A stretch of DNA of 64,000 nucleotides from Acinetobacter kanungonis (GTDB taxonomy: Bacteria > Pseudomonadota > Gammaproteobacteria > Pseudomonadales > Moraxellaceae). The stretch lies in assembly GCF_009939195.1 (NCBI RefSeq), contig NZ_JAACKC010000004.1:124001-188000 (forward strand). The letters are read 5' to 3'. Position 1 is the stretch's first letter; each line of letters starts with the position of its first letter. The notes below the pieces were generated by a model. The model searched no databases and was not told the DNA's origin. It saw only the letters and a program-made list of their open reading frames with translations. Made by a program: the position numbers and the translations under genes. This document shows positions 16,226 through 23,151 of the stretch, piece after piece.

Positions 16226-19200
16226 TTAAAGCCGAATCCCTTTTTTTGATAATGCAGTTTGAAGAATAGTCTCATCATCATAATCAATGAGTGATTTTAA
16301 AAAATTTCTTTCATCATCATAAATCAAGCCAGTGATTCGATCATCTTGATTATCAAGATAGAAACCTAGAATCTCACACCACAAACTTTCCTGACCTAAA
16401 ACAAGATCTACATGATTTCTGGACATATCATGTAAAAATCCAACCCACTCCTCCTTAAAAGGAAGTTGTACAACAATCTCTTTCAAATTAACAATAATGG
16501 CTGAATGATCAGTCAACAAATACCAAATTTTCGAAATTTCATTTTTAGTTAATAGCTGATTAACTTGATTTATTCGATCCTTTATATACTCTCCCAACCA
16601 TGACCAAACTTTCTCAATATCATTTTCTTTAGGCAAAATTTTCCGTACTGTATCTAAAATTTGTTCAGTAATTTCTTGGTTTTCTAATCTCTGTAATTTC
16701 CTTAAAGACTTAATTGAATCTTCATGATATTCAAAATAAATACTATATACATATAATTCTGTTAAACCTTGAATAAGTTTCTTATCATTATGATTTAAAG
16801 CACATTGTAATATACTAAAGAACTCTCTATTAATTTCTCTGAATTCTGCAAACTCCAAGTGTGCATTTCTTAGAAATCCATTCCAGGCTTGTAATTGAAC
16901 TTTGCTATCAGTTGACAAGAGAAGTGGAAATAACTCTTTTTGAGCAAACAATGAATTGCGTTGCTTAATAAACGAGTAGCAACTCATAAACCTGATTACC
17001 CCATAACCTTCGCTATCTTTAGTAATTAAAAACTTTATAAATATCTCACATTCTTTTTGTATTCCTATTTCGTCTTTAGAAAGCTCGTATAACTTGATTA
17101 TGAACCACGCCAAAAAGCCATTCACACTATTTAGACTAAGAGTAAATTTATCAACATCACCTGAAACAGAAGATCCTTGGTTTTGATTTAAATTAAGGAT
17201 TATTTCAGCTACCTCTATCCACTCACTATATTTTTTTAAGTCTTTTAGGTAGTAATCTATGTTATGTAGATCATGTAAAAAATCTGCAAGTGCATATAAC
17301 TTCTGGTCATGCTTCAACCGTATGATCGACTGACAAGTGACAAAAAAACTTTTGTGCACTGTTTGATCAAATTGCCAACTTTTCGCCCTTATTAGAATTC
17401 TCTCAATAAGTGGATGCTCAGGGGTGGCTTCTATCGCAAAATTAATAAAATCTAGTAGCCACTTAGGTTCTGCTTTTTCAATTTCTTGCCAAAGACCAAC
17501 ATACCCTAAATCATTACCACCGTTAAATGAAGGTTGATAAAAATTATACTCCAATAATGCTACATACCAAATATAATCATTTCTAGCTTGAATTTCATTT
17601 ACATCAAAAGGAGAAATATTAATTACAGAATATCCCCCTGATGAACGGAAAGATAAGTATGGTTTATCATCTAACTCAAAATAAGAATTATTCGATATTA
17701 CCAAATCATACTCTTCCTGAGCTAAAGAATAATCAGGATCATTTCTTATAATCCAAGCATACCATTCGAATTTTGTGTAATTACTAAAATTTTCATTATT
17801 CTTAACTTGTGTAATGATTTCCAATTTTCTGGCATCTGATAATTTTTTGTACTGCAATTCTAAAAATTTAAAAACTTCCGCCTTAAATTCTATATCGAAC
17901 CAATCAATCTTCAAGTTGATTAAGCTGTAAATAAAATCCGCATCATAAGAACTAAACTGACTCAATAAATAAATTCCAAGTCGCTTTAGCAAGATACTGC
18001 TTGAAGATAGACACTCTTTTGAAAAATGATTAACAATATCATTAGATAACTTTTCTTCCGAAAACAAATCTACAATGCCATCAACCAAGTCATAATCTAG
18101 CTCTGTACTGTAATTTTTATCTTTTTCCCAAATTTCTTGCTTTGTCCATAATGTATGTATTTTTTGTTTGCCATACAACGTTAAAATATTGTCATATTCT
18201 TCTACCTTATTTATTAAAATTTGGATTGTCTGGTGATAAAAAAATCTGTTTCCTTTAACTCGTTCAATTATAGAAAAAAACTCATATTCACTTATAGAAA
18301 ATTGAATTTCAGGTTTAATTTGGATACTCAAATAAGCTTCAAATGCACGCCCAAACTCTTTAATTAAATCAAAATCAATTAGCTTTTTACAAACCCACGA
18401 ATGCACTCCGTTATGCAAGTTGTTCTGGGCATATAAATCCTTTTCCAAAAATAAAAACCACTTCCAATAGCAGTTTTTTTCTTGAGAATCATCTAATTTT
18501 CTAAATATTCTCCATAATAAATTCTGATTGTTCTTTAAATTCGAATATTGAATGATCAACTCCATCAATTCATCACTATGTTGATCTAAGTAGCATACAG
18601 CCCACTGAAAGAATTCATCTTCATGTTTCATTACTGCATCAAATAAAGACCGATCTTCTTTTATTTTTTTTAACCAAACTTCAGGTTTTGCAACTTTAAA
18701 AAAATGTTTATAAGCATCATCTGATGTTAAAAAGAACTTTACATAATTTTTAGCATCCTCTAATTGATTCTGCTCATACTCTATAACTTTAGAACAAATA
18801 AATTCTTCATAACTAGAAATACTTAAATTTAAAAAATGTGCAATTTTTTCTACGGCTTCTGGTAATTGTAGATGCGTTCCATTTTCTTTTTGATAAATCA
18901 GAGGCTCTATCCCTAACGATTTCCAATGATTAACCTGCTGAATATTTCCATCTTCAATATTTGCAAAAGCATAGAGTCTAGATTTCCTATTTTTAGGTAA
19001 AGAACGAGTTAAATATTTTAGAATCGTATCGTTATAAGAATATCCAATGAATATAAAATCGTAATTTAAGAAAGCATCGGTTAATAATCTTTTTGCCCAA
19101 CTTTCAGAAAGGTATGCTCTTCCAAAGTCAGAGTCTGATAAGACCATTGAACTTGGTTCAGTTACATTGCCATGTAAATAAATAACACCTTCAATATTGT

Positions 19201-19621
19201 TCCCTAACGGAAATACTGGCGCATTAAATTTGTTGATTACACCATCAGGATTTAGATTTTTAAAAGCTGTTTCAAATAAAAGGTCAAAGTTTGTTGTAAT
19301 AATACGTGGCTTTTTAGGAAAAAGTTTGAAAATGTCATGATGCAACTTTGTTGGCTCTGGTGTACCTTGATTTAAAACTCTTATGCATTGCTCATGAATT
19401 CTTACTCCTTGATCAAAGCCTTCACCAAGTTTCTGATCTGGATTATCAAATTTTTCAAGCTCATCTAAGTTTAATATTTTGCGAGTTAAAGTAATAAAGT
19501 CGGGAAGATTGGCAGGCGATCCCATCGAAACACCAGCACCCGCAAAGATAATCACCTTGTTTTCTTGTAATGATTTAATCAAATTTACTGGAATATCAAC
19601 ACTTCCAAACTTCATCATCAA
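16226..19621 (-). CDS. SIR2-domain protein, candidate DSR-type anti-phage defence protein
   Basis: 1131 residues. The first ~265 form a SIR2-like NAD-binding domain: GAGVS at residues 28-32 (NAD phosphate loop), TTNFD at 109-113 (Asn111 and Asp113), LHG with His150 as likely catalytic base, and GYSYND at 193-198. The remaining ~860 residues are aromatic- and charge-rich helical repeats without a Walker A motif, signal peptide or membrane segment. Size and order resemble the DSR1/DSR2 defence proteins, in which phage proteins trigger the SIR2 domain to destroy NAD and abort infection; here this is inference. No partner gene (TIR, HerA, Argonaute) is adjacent, as expected for single-gene DSR. 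The gene is visibly more AT-rich than its neighbours, suggesting transfer. Three tandem ATG codons leave the exact start open; a TATAAT box (minus strand, 19643-19648) precedes it. Confidence 0.85.
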   Translation of the reverse strand: MMMKFGSVDIPVNLIKSLQENKVIIFAGAGVSMGSPANLPDFITLTRKILNLDELEKFDNPDQKLGEGFDQGVRIHEQCIRVLNQGTPEPTKLHHDIFKLFPKKPRIITTNFDLLFETAFKNLNPDGVINKFNAPVFPLGNNIEGVIYLHGNVTEPSSMVLSDSDFGRAYLSESWAKRLLTDAFLNYDFIFIGYSYNDTILKYLTRSLPKNRKSRLYAFANIEDGNIQQVNHWKSLGIEPLIYQKENGTHLQLPEAVEKIAHFLNLSISSYEEFICSKVIEYEQNQLEDAKNYVKFFLTSDDAYKHFFKVAKPEVWLKKIKEDRSLFDAVMKHEDEFFQWAVCYLDQHSDELMELIIQYSNLKNNQNLLWRIFRKLDDSQEKNCYWKWFLFLEKDLYAQNNLHNGVHSWVCKKLIDFDLIKEFGRAFEAYLSIQIKPEIQFSISEYEFFSIIERVKGNRFFYHQTIQILINKVEEYDNILTLYGKQKIHTLWTKQEIWEKDKNYSTELDYDLVDGIVDLFSEEKLSNDIVNHFSKECLSSSSILLKRLGIYLLSQFSSYDADFIYSLINLKIDWFDIEFKAEVFKFLELQYKKLSDARKLEIITQVKNNENFSNYTKFEWYAWIIRNDPDYSLAQEEYDLVISNNSYFELDDKPYLSFRSSGGYSVINISPFDVNEIQARNDYIWYVALLEYNFYQPSFNGGNDLGYVGLWQEIEKAEPKWLLDFINFAIEATPEHPLIERILIRAKSWQFDQTVHKSFFVTCQSIIRLKHDQKLYALADFLHDLHNIDYYLKDLKKYSEWIEVAEIILNLNQNQGSSVSGDVDKFTLSLNSVNGFLAWFIIKLYELSKDEIGIQKECEIFIKFLITKDSEGYGVIRFMSCYSFIKQRNSLFAQKELFPLLLSTDSKVQLQAWNGFLRNAHLEFAEFREINREFFSILQCALNHNDKKLIQGLTELYVYSIYFEYHEDSIKSLRKLQRLENQEITEQILDTVRKILPKENDIEKVWSWLGEYIKDRINQVNQLLTKNEISKIWYLLTDHSAIIVNLKEIVVQLPFKEEWVGFLHDMSRNHVDLVLGQESLWCEILGFYLDNQDDRITGLIYDDERNFLKSLIDYDDETILQTALSKKGIRL

Positions 19622-19673
19622 TTTCTCATTAACATTCTATAAATTATACGGTTTCATAATGTACAAATTACAT

Positions 19674-19702
19674 TTGGAACTCAAGATAAATCCAAGTACA
19701 AT
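19674..19702 (+). promoter_or_regulatory. ahcY promoter
   Basis: TTGGAA (19674-19679), 17-base spacer, TACAAT (19697-19702). The predicted start at about 19709 coincides with the first base of the SAH riboswitch, so promoter and riboswitch support each other. Confidence 0.75.
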
Positions 19703-19707
19703 AGCCC

Positions 19708-19810
19708 GCAGTCGAGGGATGCTGCGACTTTCTTACAGGTACTAAATGTAAGATCGCTAGGCTCGACGATTCGGTTAGACGCTCGTTCTAATCAACAACG
19801 GCATCCGCGA
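19708..19810 (+). promoter_or_regulatory. S-adenosylhomocysteine (SAH) riboswitch
   Basis: Structure fits the SAH riboswitch: tcgag (19712-19716) pairs with ctcga (19762-19766); a hairpin tcttaca / tgtaaga (19731-19753) lies between; then a second hairpin ggttaga / tctaatc (19773-19793); and ggatgc (19717-19722) pairs with gcatcc (19801-19806) as the pseudoknot. Conserved strings gatgctgcgac, aggctcga and aacggcatcc are present. This class binds SAH and turns on the SAH hydrolase gene, which starts 39 bases downstream. The pseudoknot closes near the ribosome site, so control may be at translation. Confidence 0.92.
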
Positions 19811-19848
19811 ACATAATGATCAATTTTTGTTTTTATAAGGAGATCGTA

Positions 19849-21231
19849 ATGAACGCGGTTAATGCTTCATTTACAGATTACAAAGTTGCTGACATCAATC
19901 TAGCTGATTACGGCCGTAAAGAAATCAAACTTGCTGAAGCTGAAATGCCAGCTTTAATGGGTCTTCGTAAGCGTTATGCTGCTGCAAAACCACTTGCAGG
20001 TGCGAAAATCCTTGGCTGTATCCACATGACCATTCAAACTGCTGTTTTAATTGAAACATTAGTTGAATTAGGCGCAGAAGTTCGTTGGACTTCTTGTAAC
20101 ATCTTCTCGACTCAAGACCATGCTGCTGCCGCAATTGCTGCGTCTGGTGTTCCTGTATTTGCTTGGAAAGGCGAAACAGAAGAAGAATACATGTGGTGTT
20201 TAGAACAACAAATCAATGTCAATGGTACCCCTTGGGATGCCAACATGATTTTGGATGATGGTGGTGATTTAACATTACTTGTTCATGAAAAATATCCTGA
20301 AGTAATTGCAAAAATCCACGGTGTAACTGAAGAAACCACGACAGGTGTTCAACGTCTGTATGAAATGCTTCGTGATGGCACTTTGAAAGTTCCTGCAATC
20401 AACGTCAATGACTCTGTAACCAAGTCTAAAAACGACAACAAATACGGTTGCCGTCACTCACTGAATGATGCAATCAAACGCGGTACAGATATGCTTTTAT
20501 CTGGTCGTCGTGCGCTTGTGATTGGTTATGGTGATGTAGGTAAAGGTTCTGCTCAATCACTTCGTCAAGAAGGCATGATTGTACGTGTGACTGAAGTTGA
20601 CCCTATCTGTGCTATGCAAGCATGCATGGACGGTTACGAAGTTGTATCTCCATACAAAAATGGCGTACAAACTGGCCAGAAAGAAGACATCAATGTTGAC
20701 CTTCTTCAAAATACTGATCTCATCGTAACGACAACTGGTAACTACCACGTATGTGACGCTGCAATGTTAGATACATTAAAAGCGGGTGCAGTGGTGTGTA
20801 ACATCGGTCACTTTGACACTGAAATCGACACCAACTACTTACGTGGTTACAAATGGGTTGAAGTGAAGCCACAAGTACACCAAGTTTACCGTTCAGAAAA
20901 TGACAGCGACTACCTCATTCTTCTTTCAGAAGGTCGTTTGGTTAACCTTGGTAACGCGACAGGTCACCCATCACGTATCATGGATGGTTCATTTGCTAAC
21001 CAAGTACTCGGTCAAATGCACTTGTTCGCTGAAAAATTTGCTGATCTTGCTGAAGATCAAAAACAAGCTGCGATTCGTGTAGAACTGCTTCCTAAGAAAT
21101 TAGATGAAGAAGTTGCTGCGGCAATGGTTGCTGGTTTTGGTGGTGTCTTGACTCAATTAACTCAAGAACAAGCAGACTACTTAGGTGTAGCTGTTGAAGG
21201 TCCATTCAAATCTGACGCTTATAAATACTAA
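19849..21231 (+). CDS. ahcY: adenosylhomocysteinase
   Basis: 460 residues from ATG 19849 (MNAVNASF), which has AAGGAG seven bases upstream; an ATG at 19816 lacks a ribosome site and abuts the riboswitch. Hydrolyses S-adenosylhomocysteine to adenosine and homocysteine, relieving product inhibition of methyltransferases. It has the substrate and NAD-binding features of the family: [20 protein letters not shown] (active-site Lys and Asn), the Rossmann motif [10 protein letters not shown], and the C-terminal SDAYKY. It is cytoplasmic, controlled by the upstream SAH riboswitch and followed by metF, the next step of methionine regeneration. Confidence 0.98.
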   Translation: MNAVNASFTDYKVADINLADYGRKEIKLAEAEMPALMGLRKRYAAAKPLAGAKILGCIHMTIQTAVLIETLVELGAEVRWTSCNIFSTQDHAAAAIAASGVPVFAWKGETEEEYMWCLEQQINVNGTPWDANMILDDGGDLTLLVHEKYPEVIAKIHGVTEETTTGVQRLYEMLRDGTLKVPAINVNDSVTKSKNDNKYGCRHSLNDAIKRGTDMLLSGRRALVIGYGDVGKGSAQSLRQEGMIVRVTEVDPICAMQACMDGYEVVSPYKNGVQTGQKEDINVDLLQNTDLIVTTTGNYHVCDAAMLDTLKAGAVVCNIGHFDTEIDTNYLRGYKWVEVKPQVHQVYRSENDSDYLILLSEGRLVNLGNATGHPSRIMDGSFANQVLGQMHLFAEKFADLAEDQKQAAIRVELLPKKLDEEVAAAMVAGFGGVLTQLTQEQADYLGVAVEGPFKSDAYKY

Positions 21232-21240
21232 GTTTTTATA

Positions 21241-21370
21241 CCCTCTCCCTAGCCCCCTCCCTTAGGGAGAGGGAAAATTCATTATCTTAATGAATTTCAA
21301 GGGAAGTCCTCTCCTGAGCGAGTTTAAAGTACCGCTTTTAAACTCAGTGAAAGAGAGGATTTAGGAGAGG
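21241..21370. repeat. composite palindromic repeat of three hairpins between ahcY and metF
   Basis: Three successive inverted repeats: ccctctcccta / ttagggagaggg (21241-21273); aaattcatt / aatgaattt (21275-21297); and a large structure with outer arms cctctcct / aggagagg (21308-21315, 21363-21370) enclosing gagtttaaa / tttaaactc. The ccctctccct...agggagaggg type is a common dispersed intergenic repeat in Proteobacteria. Here it sits inside a probable operon and may modulate metF expression or mRNA decay. Confidence 0.75.
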
Positions 21371-21411
21371 TTAAAAAATTAGAAAAAGCATTTATAAAAA
21401 AGGATTTGATG

Positions 21412-22248
21412 ATGAGCAAAAAAGTTCCTATTTCTTTTGAGTTTTTCCCAACCAAAACTGATGCAGGCGCAGAAAAACTTAAAGTCGTACACCAAGAACT
21501 TCAGTTATTAAACCCAGAGTTCTTCTCAATTACTTATGGCGCTGGTGGTTCTACTCGTGAACGCACCCTTGCTGCGATTGCTGAATTCAATGGTAAAGGC
21601 ACCCCAGTAGCGCCACATTTATCTTGTATTGGCGATGACAAAGCGCGCATTGCTGAATTACTTGACATCTATAAAGATCAAGGCATTGACCGTATTGTCG
21701 CTTTACGTGGCGATTTACCTTCTGGACAAGTCGGTTTAGGCGAGTTGCCATATGCAACAGACCTCGTGCGCTTTATCCGTGAACATTCCGGTGATCACTT
21801 CCATATTGAAGTTGCCGCTTATCCTGAAATGCACCCTCAAGCTGAAAGCTTTGATTTAGACATCAAACGTTTCTGCGACAAGGCCAATGCTGGTGCGAAT
21901 GCTGGTTTAACCCAGTTCTTCTTTAATCCAGATGCCTACTTCTATTTTGTAGAGCGCATTCAAAAAGAAGGTGTGAATATTCCAATTGCACCAGGCATCA
22001 TGCCGATTACCAATGCCAGCAATCTGATTCGCTTCGCAGATGGTACGGGTGCTGAAATCCCACGTTGGATTCGTAAACAATTGGCAACTTATGGTGACGA
22101 TACCGCGAGTATCAAAGCCTTTGGTCATGAAGTTGTTGTGAAACTTTGTGAACGTTTGCTGGCTGGCGGCGCGCCAAGTTTGCACTTCTACACCATGAAC
22201 ACCACTGATCCAACCCGTCAGCTTGTGACTGACCTTGGTTTAGTTTAA
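21412..22248 (+). CDS. metF: methylenetetrahydrofolate reductase
   Basis: 278 residues from ATG 21412 (MSKKVPIS), with AAAGGA seven bases upstream; ATG 21409 is also possible. Reduces 5,10-methylene-THF to 5-methyl-THF with FAD and NADH, supplying methyl groups for methionine synthesis from the homocysteine made by AhcY. Typical motifs: SFEFFPTKT near the N-terminus, SITYGAGGSTRERT (about 44-57), ALRGDLP (about 100-106) and QFFFNPDAYF (about 164-173). It follows ahcY after a 180-base spacer holding a composite repeat. Confidence 0.97.
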   Translation: MSKKVPISFEFFPTKTDAGAEKLKVVHQELQLLNPEFFSITYGAGGSTRERTLAAIAEFNGKGTPVAPHLSCIGDDKARIAELLDIYKDQGIDRIVALRGDLPSGQVGLGELPYATDLVRFIREHSGDHFHIEVAAYPEMHPQAESFDLDIKRFCDKANAGANAGLTQFFFNPDAYFYFVERIQKEGVNIPIAPGIMPITNASNLIRFADGTGAEIPRWIRKQLATYGDDTASIKAFGHEVVVKLCERLLAGGAPSLHFYTMNTTDPTRQLVTDLGLV

Positions 22249-22273
22249 TCCTGACTTTGACGAGTTGTACTTT

Positions 22274-22990
22274 ATGCCACGTTTTTTTATTGAAGCTGAA
22301 TTAGCGGTTGATACCCAGATTGAACTGACTGAAACCGTTTTTCATCATTGGTGTAAAGTACTTCGCGCTCAAGTTGGTGATCAAGCTACCTTGTTCAATG
22401 GACAAGGCGGTGAATACCGAGTTGAACTCACCGAAGTTGCAAAAAAATCAGCAACTGTTCAGGTACTGACCTTTAATCCTGCCAATCGCACTCCTGCTAT
22501 TCGCACCCTACTCGGACAAGTCATGAGTAAAGGCGATCGTATGGATTACGCCATTCAAAAAGCAGTCGAACTGGGCGTCTCAGAGATTCAACTGTTAACC
22601 TCTGAACGCTGTGAAATGCGTTTAAAGTATGACCGCGACCAAAAGAAACTAGATCACTGGCAAGGCATCGCGATTGCTGCCTGTGAACAATGCGGCATGA
22701 ATATTGTGCCAAAAATTCTTGCACCCCTCAGTTTAGAGAAATGGCTTGCGTCTGAATTGCCAACGACTAAACTTGTGCTGGCACCGAATAAAGATGAAAC
22801 CGATCCATTAACGCAAGCCAGTCAAAACATTGCATTGTTGATTGGTCCCGAAGGTGGTTTGAGTGAGGCTGAAATTCAGGCTGCAAATGAAGTTGGCTTT
22901 ATGAACTGGTGTATTGGCGAACGTGTATTGCGTACCGAAACTGCACCTGTGGTTGCATTGTCTATCCTTAATTACAATGTTAGACCATAG
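22274..22990 (+). CDS. rsmE: 16S rRNA m3U1498 methyltransferase
   Basis: 238 residues from ATG 22274 (MPRFFIEAEL); an in-frame TTG nine bases earlier is less likely. SPOUT-class methyltransferase that methylates U1498 of 16S rRNA using SAM. The N-terminal PUA-like domain contains HHWCKVLRAQVGD, and the trefoil-knot SAM site is marked by LLIGPEGGLSEAE (about 190-202) and LRTETAPV near the end. It begins 25 bases after metF and is probably part of the same transcript. Confidence 0.96.
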   Translation: MPRFFIEAELAVDTQIELTETVFHHWCKVLRAQVGDQATLFNGQGGEYRVELTEVAKKSATVQVLTFNPANRTPAIRTLLGQVMSKGDRMDYAIQKAVELGVSEIQLLTSERCEMRLKYDRDQKKLDHWQGIAIAACEQCGMNIVPKILAPLSLEKWLASELPTTKLVLAPNKDETDPLTQASQNIALLIGPEGGLSEAEIQAANEVGFMNWCIGERVLRTETAPVVALSILNYNVRP

Positions 22991-23151
22991 TTTTTCTAAA
23001 ATGATGAAAATACAGATGGATTAGATTGATATTTATGAATAACCTGATTAATCTAAATGTGATTCAATATTTTGTAATCTGATTAAACGACTAAACAAAT
23101 GAATGGAACGTATAACCTATACTGTATCTAGAACAAAACAAAAATAAGGTT

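Noticed and set aside
16226..19621. Thoeris, SIR2-HerA or Avs5 system
   Set aside because: No TIR or HerA gene is adjacent and the long protein has no Walker A motif, so only the single-gene DSR-like reading remains.
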